From GCA-2733415 sp964608925 (GTDB lineage: Bacteria; Bacteroidota; Bacteroidia; Flavobacteriales; Flavobacteriaceae), in NCBI GenBank assembly GCA_964608925.1, contig CAZSQD010000035.1, positions 1-14,314 of the forward strand: a stretch of DNA of 14,314 bases, in the 5' to 3' direction. A program made the translations under genes and the position numbers. This document shows, one piece after another, positions 7,154 through 14,314 of this stretch. Position 1 is the first letter of the stretch; the number at the start of each line of letters is the position of its first letter. Below the pieces are notes generated by a model. It was not told the DNA's origin. It did not search any database and was given only the letters and a program-made list of their open reading frames with translations.

Positions 7154-7657
7154 ATGATGTACTATATTTCAGGAGGCGAACGTTCAGGGAAAAGTAGTTT
7201 TGCTCAAAACTTAGCCTGTCAATTATCCGATACCCCCATTTACATTGCTACCTCACGCATTTGGGATGAAGACCATCAAAAACGTATTGATCGTCATAAA
7301 AATGATAGAGATAGCCGATGGACATCTATTGAAGAAGAAAAAGAACTTTATAAACACATCCATACAGGTAAAACTATTGTTATTGACTGTGTAACCCTTT
7401 GGTTAACTAATTTTTTTGTAGACAACAATAACAATGCACAAATAGCATTACAATTGGCTAAAAAAGAGTTTGACAAGTTTAAAAACACTTCTGCCAATAT
7501 CATTATTATTTCTAATGAAATTGGTATGGGAGTACACGCACAAACGCATATTGGGCGTAAATTTACCGAGCTTCAAGGCTGGATGAATCAATATATTGCC
7601 AAACACGCAAACAAAGCTACTTTTATGGTATCTGGATTACCCCTAACTTTAAAATAA
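7154..7657 (+). CDS. cobU: CobU, adenosylcobinamide kinase / adenosylcobinamide-phosphate guanylyltransferase
   Basis: Bifunctional cytosolic enzyme of 167 residues that phosphorylates adenosylcobinamide and then transfers GMP from GTP, giving adenosylcobinamide-GDP for CobS. The P-loop GGERSGKSS is at residues 7-15. The RIDRHKNDR segment at 44-52 corresponds to the region holding the guanylylated histidine, His48 being the best candidate. IDCVTLWLTN and the NEIGMGV motif follow. Length is typical of the family. Two adjacent ATG codons occur (7154, 7157); the MM start resembles the Salmonella protein. It lies 2 bases after btuF and 4 bases before cobT, so it is translated from one compact operon. 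Confidence 0.95.
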   Translation: MMYYISGGERSGKSSFAQNLACQLSDTPIYIATSRIWDEDHQKRIDRHKNDRDSRWTSIEEEKELYKHIHTGKTIVIDCVTLWLTNFFVDNNNNAQIALQLAKKEFDKFKNTSANIIIISNEIGMGVHAQTHIGRKFTELQGWMNQYIAKHANKATFMVSGLPLTLK

Positions 7658-7661
7658 ACTC

Positions 7662-8696
7662 ATGAAAACATTTAATATAGCACCCATAAATAATACCTTA
7701 AAAACTAAATTACAGCATAAAATAGATAGCAAAACCAAACCTTTGGGCGCTTTAGGAAGTTTAGAAGATATGGCTTTACAAATAGGGTGTGTTCAAAATA
7801 TACTATCTCCTTCCCTTACCCTACCTAGTATTGTTGTTTTTGCTGGAGATCACGGTATTGCTAAAAAAGGAGAAGTAAATCCGTTTCCGCAAGAAGTTAC
7901 TGCACAAATGGTGCTTAATTTTGCCAACAAAGGAGCTGCCATAAATGTATTTTGTAAAACCAATGATTTAAATTTAATTGTGGTTGATGCGGGCGTTAAT
8001 TATGATTTTACAAACATAAAAGGCATTGTTGATGCTAAAATAGATCTTGGCACTCAAAATTACCAAAAACAACCTGCAATGACCATTCAACAATGTGAAA
8101 ATGCCGTTGCAAAAGGAGCTGACATCATTAACCAATTGCATAATAAAGGATGTAATACCGTTGGTTTTGGGGAAATGGGTATTAGTAACACCTCGTCTGC
8201 TACATTAATAATGAGCTACATTTTAAACATCCCCATAACCGAATGTGTGGGGGCAGGAACAGGTTTAAATCCCGATGGAATTCACAAAAAAATGGAGATT
8301 TTAAAAGCGGTACAAAGCAAATATCAAATACAAAATTCTTTAGAAGCCCTACGTACTTTTGGAGGCTATGAAATGGCAATGCTTTGCGGAGCTATACTAC
8401 AAGCTGCCGAAAATAAAATGCTTATTTTAGTAGATGGTTTTATTGTAACGGCGTCCTTATTAATTGCGCATACTATTGATAAAAAAGTTTTAGACTATTG
8501 CATTTTTGCTCATACATCTGGAGAACAAGGACATCAAAAAATGTTAGATTACCTAAATGTAAAACCTTTACTAAACATTGGTTTACGTTTGGGAGAAGGT
8601 ACAGGAGCTGCTTTAGCTGTTCCGCTACTAAAGGCTTCTGTTAATTTTTTAAATGAAATGGCAAGTTTTCAATCGGCTGCGGTTTCCAATAGCTAA
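7662..8696 (+). CDS. cobT: CobT, nicotinate-nucleotide:dimethylbenzimidazole phosphoribosyltransferase
   Basis: Makes alpha-ribazole 5'-phosphate from nicotinate mononucleotide and 5,6-dimethylbenzimidazole, supplying the lower ligand for CobS. The protein has 344 residues, normal for CobT. Conserved segments are KTKPLGALGSLE (24-35), FAGDHGIAKKGE (60-71), GFGEMGISNTSSA (168-180), GAGTGLNPDG and RLGEGTGAAL. Glu312 in the last corresponds to the catalytic base, Glu317, of the Salmonella enzyme. It starts 4 bases after cobU. No bluB is in the window, so dimethylbenzimidazole must come from elsewhere in the genome or from outside. Confidence 0.96.
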   Translation: MKTFNIAPINNTLKTKLQHKIDSKTKPLGALGSLEDMALQIGCVQNILSPSLTLPSIVVFAGDHGIAKKGEVNPFPQEVTAQMVLNFANKGAAINVFCKTNDLNLIVVDAGVNYDFTNIKGIVDAKIDLGTQNYQKQPAMTIQQCENAVAKGADIINQLHNKGCNTVGFGEMGISNTSSATLIMSYILNIPITECVGAGTGLNPDGIHKKMEILKAVQSKYQIQNSLEALRTFGGYEMAMLCGAILQAAENKMLILVDGFIVTASLLIAHTIDKKVLDYCIFAHTSGEQGHQKMLDYLNVKPLLNIGLRLGEGTGAALAVPLLKASVNFLNEMASFQSAAVSNS

Positions 8697-8820
8697 TACC
8701 GTCTATAAAAAAGACTTTCATTGTCCGTTAACACGTAGTTGAGTAGTATTCAAGAGATAAAAGGTATCAACAACAACCATACATTGACAAAATATATTTT
8801 ATAAAAAAACATTACTATCT
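8697..8820 (+). other. 124-base spacer between cobT and cobS
   Basis: This is the largest gap inside the plus-strand salvage genes and could hold a promoter for cobS-cobC-btuC-btuD. I see no B12 riboswitch element, no strong terminator and no full TTG/TAnnTTTG pair. A near-match to the -7 box (TATATTTT) lies shortly before cobS but lacks a properly spaced TTG. GTTGA (8738-8742) can pair with TCAAC (8767-8771) across a long loop; the significance is unclear. Confidence 0.3.
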
Positions 8821-9582
8821 ATGCTTAAAAAAGAAATTCATATATTTTTTACCGCTTTAATGTTCTTTACACGTATTCCATGCCCCAAATGGGTAAATCA
8901 TGATGCTAAAATACTGTCTAAAAGCAGTAAGTATTTTTCATTAATCGGTATTCTTGTAGGTAGTATTGGCGCGTTAGTATTTTATAGTAGTCATCTAATT
9001 TTACCTAAAGAAATTGCTCTTATTTTTGGCATGATAGCTACCATTTATACAACAGGTGCTTTTCATGAAGATGGTTTTGCCGATGTTTGTGATGGTTTTG
9101 GTGGTGGCTATACCAAAGATAAAATTTTAAGTATTATGAAAGATTCTCTTTTAGGTACTTATGGCGTAGTGGGTATTTTACTCCTCCTACTCTTAAAGTT
9201 TTACAGTTTATTTTATATTGAAACCTATTATATCCCTTTCGTTTTAATAGCTGCTCATAGTACCAGTAGATTTGTGGCTACCACATTAATTTACACACAA
9301 CCTTATGTTAGAGATACCCATAGTAAAGCAAAACCTGCAGCAACAAAAATTACACTTTCAATGGTTATTATTAGTGGTGTAATTGCTTGTTTACCTTTAA
9401 TTACTTTTCTGAAATGGCAAGTGTTTTTAGTATTGATACCCATGTACTTATCTAAAATATTTTTAGCAAAAAAATTCAATAAATGGATTGGTGGTCAAAC
9501 TGGGGATTGTGCAGGAGCTGTACAACAAGTAAGTGAAGTTGTATTTTATATTAGTTTTATTGTGCTATGGAAATATATTTAA
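8821..9582 (+). CDS. cobS: CobS, adenosylcobinamide-GDP ribazoletransferase (cobalamin synthase)
   Basis: Integral inner-membrane enzyme of 253 residues joining adenosylcobinamide-GDP to alpha-ribazole (phosphate) to give adenosylcobalamin (phosphate). Family motifs are FFTRIP (15-20), the Asp-rich GAFHEDGFADVCDGFGG (79-95, likely the metal/GDP-binding site), MKDSLLGTYG (106-115) and GGQTGDCAGA (224-233). Several hydrophobic membrane segments separate them. The length is usual for CobS. The 3' end overlaps the start of cobC by 16 bases, implying translational coupling. Confidence 0.96.
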   Translation: MLKKEIHIFFTALMFFTRIPCPKWVNHDAKILSKSSKYFSLIGILVGSIGALVFYSSHLILPKEIALIFGMIATIYTTGAFHEDGFADVCDGFGGGYTKDKILSIMKDSLLGTYGVVGILLLLLLKFYSLFYIETYYIPFVLIAAHSTSRFVATTLIYTQPYVRDTHSKAKPAATKITLSMVIISGVIACLPLITFLKWQVFLVLIPMYLSKIFLAKKFNKWIGGQTGDCAGAVQQVSEVVFYISFIVLWKYI

Positions 9583-10148
9583 TACGCCATACTACACCAG
9601 ATATTGAAAAGGGAATTTGCTACGGGCAATTGGATATTGATGTTGCTCATACTTTTGAGACAGAACTAGCACAAATTAAAAATAAATTACCCCAAAATAT
9701 TTTTAACCTTGAGGTTTTTAGTAGTCCATTATTGCGTTGCCAAAAATTAGCAAAAAAACTCAATCAAAACAGTACTTTTAATGAGCATTTACAAGAAGTA
9801 AACTTTGGCAAATGGGAAGGTGTTGCATGGAATGCTATTGATAAAAAAGAATTAGATATTTGGATGAATGACTTTGTAAATGTAGCTCCTCCAAATGGAG
9901 AATCATACATAACACTTAGTAAAAGAGCCCAATCAGTATTTTTAAAAATTTGCAACTCATCAACAAAAAACAAAATTATAGTTACGCACGCAGGGATAAT
10001 TAGAAGTATTATGGCACAATTAATTGACAAAAGTTTACAAGATTCTTTTGAAATAAAAATACCCTATGCTCACGTAATTCATATACAATTTGATAACCAC
10101 CAATTTACCATTAAAGATGGACTTATTGAAGAAAAATATCAGAATTAA
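9567..10148 (+). CDS. cobC: CobC-like alpha-ribazole phosphatase (histidine phosphatase superfamily)
   Basis: Cytosolic phosphatase of 193 residues that should remove the 5'-phosphate of alpha-ribazole phosphate or adenosylcobalamin phosphate in the last steps of nucleotide-loop assembly. The phosphorylated histidine lies in LIRHTTP (His8), the RHT form common in CobC. Further family features are SSPLLRC (Arg57), the acidic EVNFGKWEG (77-85) and VTHAGIIRS with His141. It starts inside the 3' end of cobS (16-base overlap). The superfamily is broad, so the specific substrate is inferred from the fused-like arrangement with cobS. Confidence 0.9.
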   Translation: MEIYLIRHTTPDIEKGICYGQLDIDVAHTFETELAQIKNKLPQNIFNLEVFSSPLLRCQKLAKKLNQNSTFNEHLQEVNFGKWEGVAWNAIDKKELDIWMNDFVNVAPPNGESYITLSKRAQSVFLKICNSSTKNKIIVTHAGIIRSIMAQLIDKSLQDSFEIKIPYAHVIHIQFDNHQFTIKDGLIEEKYQN

Positions 10149-10160
10149 ATTGTACTTTTA

Positions 10161-10174
10161 TCCTTTTAAAAGGA
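10161..10174. repeat. 14-bp perfect palindrome before btuC
   Basis: TCCTTTTAAAAGGA lies 12 bases after the cobC stop and 21 bases before the btuC start. As RNA it would form a short hairpin whose 3' arm AAAGGA resembles a Shine-Dalgarno, echoing the CTCCTTT/AAAGGAG hairpin before the PP-loop gene. The distance to the start codon is too long for a working ribosome site, and AT-rich chance palindromes are possible. Confidence 0.35.
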
Positions 10175-10195
10175 AGTAACACCAATCCTATCTAT

Positions 10196-11227
10196 TTGAA
10201 AATTATAAAAACATACCGAAACGCTTTTTTACTACTTAGTGTATTGCTTTTAATATGCTTTTTATTTAATATTTCTTTAGGCTCTGTACATGTTCCTATA
10301 AAAGATATTATTTATACTTTTTTAGGAGACCAAACCGTTAAAGATTCTTGGCAATACATCATTTTAGATTATCGATTACCCAAAGCCATAACCGCTATTA
10401 TTGTGGGCGCAGGTTTGGGTGTATCAGGATTATTAATGCAAACACTATTCAGAAACCCATTAGCAGGACCTTATGTTTTAGGTTTGAGTTCTGGAGCCAG
10501 TTTAGGAGTTGCTATTGTTATATTAGGAGCGTCATTATTTAGTGCTTCCTTTGCCAGTATATTACTCTCCAAATGGAGTTTAGTTATCGCTTCCAGTATA
10601 GGTAGTTTTTTAGTACTTTTAGCTGTAGTTACAGTGAGTTTGAAAATAAAAAACACCATGGCCATATTAATTATTGGGTTAATGTTTGCTAGCGTTACAG
10701 CATCTATTGTAACTGTACTTTCTTATTTTTCATCAGCTGAAGAACTGCAACGTTATATGTTTTGGACTTTTGGAAGTTTGGGTAATTTATCTTGGGATGA
10801 ACTAAAAATTTTTACACTCTTATTTTTTATTGGTATTACCATGTCTATCGTATCAATAAAAGCTTTAGATACTTTGCTTTTAGGAGATAATTACGCCCGA
10901 AGTATGGGTTTAAATTTAAAAAAACAACGTTTTATCATCATTATTGCAACCAGTATTATAGCTGGTAGTATTACTGCTTTTGCAGGCCCTATTGGATTTA
11001 TTGGATTGGCAGTACCACACTTAACCAAGTTACTGTTTAATACCTCCAGCCATAAAATATTAGTACCTGCCGTACTGCTATTTGGTGCTATATTAATGCT
11101 TATTTGCGATAGTATTGCGCAATTACCTAATAGCCAATATACTTTACCCATAAATACCGTAACTTCACTTTTTGGGGCTCCCGTAATTATTTGGCTATTA
11201 ATTCGTAAAAAGAAAATGTTTGGGTGA
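10196..11227 (+). CDS. btuC: BtuC-like cobalamin ABC transporter permease (FecCD family)
   Basis: Inner-membrane permease of 343 residues, usual for FecCD proteins, with about ten hydrophobic segments. Family hallmarks are RLPKAITAIIVGAGLGVSG (60-78), MQTLFRNPLAGPYVLGLSSGASLG (81-104, with its conserved NPLAxPxxLGxSSGA), and GSITAFAGPIGFIGLAVPHL (257-276), which includes the cytoplasmic coupling region contacting the ATPase. The start is the TTG at 10196. The frame stays open upstream without an ATG, and the first internal ATG would remove the first membrane segments. It would pair with btuD 53 bases downstream. By family alone an iron-siderophore permease is possible; the surrounding cob genes favour B12. 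Confidence 0.87.
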   Translation: MKIIKTYRNAFLLLSVLLLICFLFNISLGSVHVPIKDIIYTFLGDQTVKDSWQYIILDYRLPKAITAIIVGAGLGVSGLLMQTLFRNPLAGPYVLGLSSGASLGVAIVILGASLFSASFASILLSKWSLVIASSIGSFLVLLAVVTVSLKIKNTMAILIIGLMFASVTASIVTVLSYFSSAEELQRYMFWTFGSLGNLSWDELKIFTLLFFIGITMSIVSIKALDTLLLGDNYARSMGLNLKKQRFIIIIATSIIAGSITAFAGPIGFIGLAVPHLTKLLFNTSSHKILVPAVLLFGAILMLICDSIAQLPNSQYTLPINTVTSLFGAPVIIWLLIRKKKMFG

Positions 11228-11280
11228 TGTGGATTAAAAAATTGAAAAAATAAATAGTAAAAATTGAAATCTTATAAAAG

Positions 11281-12072
11281 TTGAAAATTAAGCCTGAAAA
11301 TATCGTTTTAAAAGCTCATAATCTTGCAATTGGCTACACCAATAAAAAAGAAACTACTGTAATTGCAAAAAACATTAATTTTGAATTGCAAAAAGGTAGT
11401 TTAATAGGATTAATTGGCACAAATGGTATTGGAAAATCTACTTTATTAAAAACAATTACACAACAATTACCCGTTATTAATGGCAATTTCTTTATTGATA
11501 AAGAAGACATCAACCAAATACAACCACATCAATTGGCTACAAAAATAAGTGTGGTATTAACGGAGAATGTATCAAATATAAACCTCAGCGTACAAGAGCT
11601 TATTACTCTAGGAAGACAACCTTATACCAATTGGATTGGCACCTTAAAACCTAAAGATATTCAAAAAACGGAGGAGGCAATGCAATTGACAAACATTACG
11701 CACTTAGCCCATAAAAGATGTTTTGAACTGAGTGATGGACAGTTACAAAAAGTAATGTTAGCAAGGGCATTAGCGCAAGATACACCCTTAATTATTTTAG
11801 ATGAACCTACTACTCATTTGGACTTATACCACAAAGTATCCGTATTAAAGCTATTACAACAATTGGCTCAAGAAATGAAAAAAACCATTTTATTTTCAAC
11901 ACACGAAATTAATGTAGCCCTATCTTTATGTGATCAATTAATTGTAATGAAAAAAGAAGAAACTAGTATAGGTAGTCCACAAGAATTGATTGCAAAAAAA
12001 GCATTTGATAATCTGTTTCCTTCTGATTTGGTTACTTTTGACAAAAAGACATCAAGTTTTAAAATTAAATAA
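11281..12072 (+). CDS. btuD: BtuD-like cobalamin ABC transporter ATP-binding protein
   Basis: Cytoplasmic ATPase of 263 residues powering BtuC. Walker A GTNGIGKST is at residues 46-54, the Q-loop region near 93, the ABC signature LSDGQ at 150-154, Walker B LIILDE at 170-175 followed by the D-loop TTHLD, and the switch histidine at 208 (STHEI). The signature has Asp in place of the usual first Gly. The start is TTG 11281, because an in-frame TAA at 11275-11277 excludes anything earlier and no ATG occurs before the conserved domain. Its first ten bases (TTGAAAATTA) match those of btuC. It is the last gene of the B12 island; a short AT-rich spacer separates it from rmuC. Confidence 0.9.
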   Translation: MKIKPENIVLKAHNLAIGYTNKKETTVIAKNINFELQKGSLIGLIGTNGIGKSTLLKTITQQLPVINGNFFIDKEDINQIQPHQLATKISVVLTENVSNINLSVQELITLGRQPYTNWIGTLKPKDIQKTEEAMQLTNITHLAHKRCFELSDGQLQKVMLARALAQDTPLIILDEPTTHLDLYHKVSVLKLLQQLAQEMKKTILFSTHEINVALSLCDQLIVMKKEETSIGSPQELIAKKAFDNLFPSDLVTFDKKTSSFKIK

Positions 12073-12136
12073 GAATAAATTCTTTTTAAAAAAGAAAGAT
12101 ATCCTGTACCTTTATCTGCATAAAAATAAATAAAAA

Positions 12137-13522
12137 ATGAACGAAACCATCATACTCTTAATCACCGCAATTCTATTTTTAGCAATCGGATTTATTATAG
12201 GAAAATACATTAGTAAAGTTAGTAATTTAACGGCTTTAAATAATAGTAATGAACGCAATAAATCCTTACAACAGCAATTGGATTTAGCGCAAGAAAATGC
12301 AATTGTATCGTTAAAAAATCAAGAAGAAACCTTTATTAATCAAATAAGCGACTTAAAAACTCAAATTCAAGATGTTAGCCAAGAGCTAGAAAAAGTAAGA
12401 GCTCAAAAAGAAAAAGCTATTATTGAATACACACAACTTAATGCTAATTTTAAAAATTTACAAGAAAAAAACAATACGCAAAAAGAGGAGGTTGAAAAAC
12501 TGCAAGAAAAATTTACAATTCAATTTGAAAATTTAGCCAATAAAATTTTAGAAGAAAAAAGCAATAAGTTTACTGAAATTAATAACAGAAACATCAAAAA
12601 TATTTTAAATCCGCTACAAGATAAAATACTTCATTTTGAAAAGAAAATTGAAGACACACACAAAGAGAGTATCAATTATCATGCGTCTTTAAAACAGCAA
12701 ATTTTGGGATTAAAAGATCTCAACCAACAAATGAGTAAAGAAACGCTTAACCTTACTAAAGCTTTAAAAGGGGATAGTAAATTTCAAGGGAATTGGGGTG
12801 AATTAGTACTAGAGCGTGTATTGGAAAAATCTGGTTTAGAAAAAGGAAGAGAATATGAAACCCAACAGGGTTACCTAACCGAAGACGGAAAAACTGTAAT
12901 ACCAGATGTGGTGATACACTTGCCTCAAAATAAAAAAATGATTGTAGATTCCAAAGTATCTTTAACCCATTATGAACGCTATGTTAATGAAGATGATAAA
13001 GATTTACAACAAAAACATTTAAAAGACCACGTAAACTCTATAAAAAAACATATTGAACAGCTTAGTGCCAAAAATTACCATGAATTATACAAAATTGAAA
13101 GTCCTGATTTTGTGTTGCTTTTTATACCTATTGAACCTGCATTTGCCATAGCTATAAATGAGGATAACAATCTATACAATAAAGCTTTTGAACGTAATAT
13201 TATTATTGTAACTCCAACTACTTTACTAGCTACTTTACGTACTATTGACTCTATGTGGAACAATGAAAAACAGCAAAAAAATGCACAAGAAATTGCACTT
13301 CAAGCCGGCAGGTTATATGATCAATTTGTAAATTTAACTGAAGATTTAATTAAAGTAGGAAGCCAGTTAAAAACCGTACAAGGCAGTTATGAAGGTACTA
13401 TGAAAAAACTAACAGGTAAAGGAAATTTAATTACCAGAGTTGAAAAACTAAAAGGGTTAGGCATTAAACAAAAAAAGATTTTAAATGAGAAATTAGTAGA
13501 ACGCGCTAATGATGATGACTAA
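12137..13522 (+). CDS. rmuC: RmuC-family DNA recombination protein
   Basis: Member of the RmuC family, whose E. coli founder limits recombination at inverted repeats. The protein has 461 residues: an N-terminal membrane anchor (about 4-24), a long coiled coil rich in Gln, Glu and Lys (about 35-200), then the RmuC domain (about 210-430). The domain opens with GDSKFQGNWGELVLERVLE. PDVVIHLPQNKKMIVDSKVS (256-275) has the layout of a PD-(D/E)xK nuclease core, with Asp257, Asp271 and Lys273 as candidate catalytic residues. It starts 64 bases after btuD, the same direction, with no functional link to B12 apparent. Confidence 0.93.
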   Translation: MNETIILLITAILFLAIGFIIGKYISKVSNLTALNNSNERNKSLQQQLDLAQENAIVSLKNQEETFINQISDLKTQIQDVSQELEKVRAQKEKAIIEYTQLNANFKNLQEKNNTQKEEVEKLQEKFTIQFENLANKILEEKSNKFTEINNRNIKNILNPLQDKILHFEKKIEDTHKESINYHASLKQQILGLKDLNQQMSKETLNLTKALKGDSKFQGNWGELVLERVLEKSGLEKGREYETQQGYLTEDGKTVIPDVVIHLPQNKKMIVDSKVSLTHYERYVNEDDKDLQQKHLKDHVNSIKKHIEQLSAKNYHELYKIESPDFVLLFIPIEPAFAIAINEDNNLYNKAFERNIIIVTPTTLLATLRTIDSMWNNEKQQKNAQEIALQAGRLYDQFVNLTEDLIKVGSQLKTVQGSYEGTMKKLTGKGNLITRVEKLKGLGIKQKKILNEKLVERANDDD

Positions 13523-13595
13523 ACTTCCTACCCTAAAATATGAGGTGTTCAATTTTATTTATTCACTTTCAATATAAGTACTAAAAATTAAACCT

Positions 13596-13611
13596 CCTGA
13601 TAATTATCGGG
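13596..13611. repeat. Near-perfect inverted repeat around GATAATTATC (possible dispersed intergenic repeat)
   Basis: CCTGATAATTATCGGG has a perfect 10-bp palindromic core extended by C-G and C-G pairs and one G-U pair in RNA, giving a six-pair hairpin with an AAUU loop. It lies 20 bases before the ychJ-like start, inside the 109-base gap after rmuC. Its compact GC-clamped form resembles dispersed palindromic repeats of flavobacterial intergenic DNA, but I cannot verify copy number here. It is not a terminator: no T-run follows. Confidence 0.4.
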
Positions 13612-13631
13612 ATGAGCTACGCGATTAAGTT

Positions 13632-14171
13632 ATGTCAAAAAAAGGAAAAGTTAAAAACGGAAACAATAAAGCAAAGCATACTAAACTTTTAAATCAGAAA
13701 AAAAACAAAGTTAAAAATGCAAAGTTGCAAAACAAAATACGCTTAAAAGAAATTGTAGCCCGTAGCAAGGTACAACTTCAAAATTGCCCATGTGGCAGCA
13801 GAAAATTATATCAAGATTGTTGTGCAATTGCGCATCAAAATAGTACCGATGTAAAAACAGCCGAACAATTGATGCGCGCTCGTTATACTGCTTTTACAAT
13901 GGGTAATATTGACTATTTAATGGAAAGCCACCACTCTACTACCCGACCTTTAAAAGAAAAACAAGAAATTTTAGATTGGGCAAAATCTGTAAAATGGCAA
14001 AAATTGGAAGTTTTAAACACTACTGAAGATACGGTAGAATTTAAAGCTTATTTTAATGAAAATGGTACAGATGAATACTTACACGAAAACTCTAAATTTG
14101 TGAAAGAAGACAATGTTTGGAAGTATTTACAGGGCAAACGCATTAAACTTTCATTAGATTTAGTACCTTAA
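13632..14171 (+). CDS. YchJ-like protein with SEC-C zinc motif and lysine-rich N-terminal tail
   Basis: Protein of 179 residues of unknown molecular role. A strongly basic tail of about 50 residues (Lys/Asn-rich) precedes a SEC-C zinc-binding motif CPCGSRKLYQDCC, with Cys52, Cys54, Cys63 and Cys64 as ligands. Then comes the YchJ/UPF0225 NTF2-like domain (about 75-170) with the typical RARYTAFTMGNIDYLMESHH segment. E. coli YchJ also has a C-terminal SEC-C motif, absent here. The last codons (KRIKLSLDLVP) go beyond the usual domain end and overlap an opposing transposase end by 29 bases, so the C terminus may have been altered by an insertion. The start ATG 13632 has no Shine-Dalgarno. Confidence 0.85.
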   Translation: MSKKGKVKNGNNKAKHTKLLNQKKNKVKNAKLQNKIRLKEIVARSKVQLQNCPCGSRKLYQDCCAIAHQNSTDVKTAEQLMRARYTAFTMGNIDYLMESHHSTTRPLKEKQEILDWAKSVKWQKLEVLNTTEDTVEFKAYFNENGTDEYLHENSKFVKEDNVWKYLQGKRIKLSLDLVP

Positions 14172-14314
14172 TAAGGTAATGGTTATCCCAACCTGCTTTC
14201 ATACGTCTACTTTTGACGCCTATTTTACTAGTTTTTTCGTTTTTTAATAGATTGAGTGCTATTTTATTAAGTATTGAAAAGTTTTGACTAGCATTTTTTG
14301 TTCTTTTCCTTGAA
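14143..14314 (-). CDS. ISAs1-type transposase, C-terminal fragment running off the window
   Basis: Minus-strand frame open from the window edge to TAA at 14143-14145, giving 56 residues. The sequence contains NASQNFSILNKIALNLL, KNEKTSKIGVKSRRMKAGWD and NHYLIKVL. This matches the C-terminal pattern of ISAs1-family DDE transposases (H-repeat-associated proteins): an 'N-x-x-x-N-x-x-x-L' helix, ALNLLK, a basic segment and the AGWDxxYLxKxL end. The N-terminal and catalytic parts would lie to the right, beyond the window, so intactness cannot be judged. The 3' end overlaps the convergent ychJ-like gene by 29 bases. I made the identification from remembered family pattern. Confidence 0.75.
   Translation of the reverse strand, partial: SRKRTKNASQNFSILNKIALNLLKNEKTSKIGVKSRRMKAGWDNHYLIKVLNLMKV

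Noticed and set aside
8701..8716. GTCT/AGAC hairpin after cobT as a terminator
   Set aside because: Only four pairs with an A-rich loop and a very short T-run.
11728..11742. Asp replacing Gly in the BtuD signature (LSDGQ instead of LSGGQ)
   Set aside because: This variant is familiar in FepC/FecE-type ATPases of Bacteroidetes; all other catalytic motifs are intact, so no loss of function is implied.
12080..12096. TTCTTTTT-A-AAAAAGAA inverted repeat after btuD as a terminator
   Set aside because: Almost only A-T pairs, no room for a loop without opening the stem, and no T-run; too weak to call.
12107..12114. TACCTTTA as an rmuC promoter -7 box
   Set aside because: One mismatch to TAnnTTTG and no TTG at suitable spacing upstream.

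Overview
The window is AT-rich DNA from a member of the Bacteroidetes, most likely a marine-type Flavobacteriaceae. Support comes from the HtpG type, a BtuB/BtuG-type vitamin B12 uptake pair, almost no Shine-Dalgarno sequences, and a TTG-N22-TAnnTTTG promoter. Gene identities are read from protein motifs; no database search was run.

Layout. (1) 3-1682, plus strand: the 3' part of htpG (Hsp90), with an in-frame TAG close to the window edge. A 15-bp bidirectional terminator (1712-1747) separates it from a convergent unit. (2) 4962 down to 1774, minus strand: a Bacteroidetes promoter, a textbook cobalamin riboswitch, a BtuB-like TonB-dependent receptor and a BtuG-like surface lipoprotein. (3) 5104-12072, plus strand, diverging from the riboswitch unit: a Dph6-related PP-loop ATPase, btuF-like lipoprotein, cobU, cobT, cobS, cobC, btuC and btuD. 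(4) 12137-14171, plus strand: rmuC and a YchJ/SEC-C protein. (5) 14143-14314, minus strand: the C-terminal end of an ISAs1-type transposase running off the window and overlapping the 3' end of the ychJ-like gene.

Regions 2 and 3 form one cobalamin capture-and-salvage island. BtuG would catch corrinoid at the cell surface and BtuB would pass it through the outer membrane. BtuF, BtuC and BtuD would move it across the inner membrane. CobU activates adenosylcobinamide to the GDP form, CobT makes alpha-ribazole phosphate from dimethylbenzimidazole, and CobS and CobC join the lower ligand and remove the phosphate. No corrin-ring synthesis gene, adenosyltransferase, CbiB, CbiZ or BluB is in the window, so it encodes uptake plus nucleotide-loop assembly rather than de novo synthesis.

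Only the minus-strand uptake pair has a recognisable B12 riboswitch. The plus-strand salvage genes instead have short leaders with hairpins, one of which completely pairs an unusually strong Shine-Dalgarno. The least explained parts are the PP-loop ATPase, whose eukaryotic/archaeal relatives make diphthamide, which bacteria lack, and the structured divergent region at 4927-5103.
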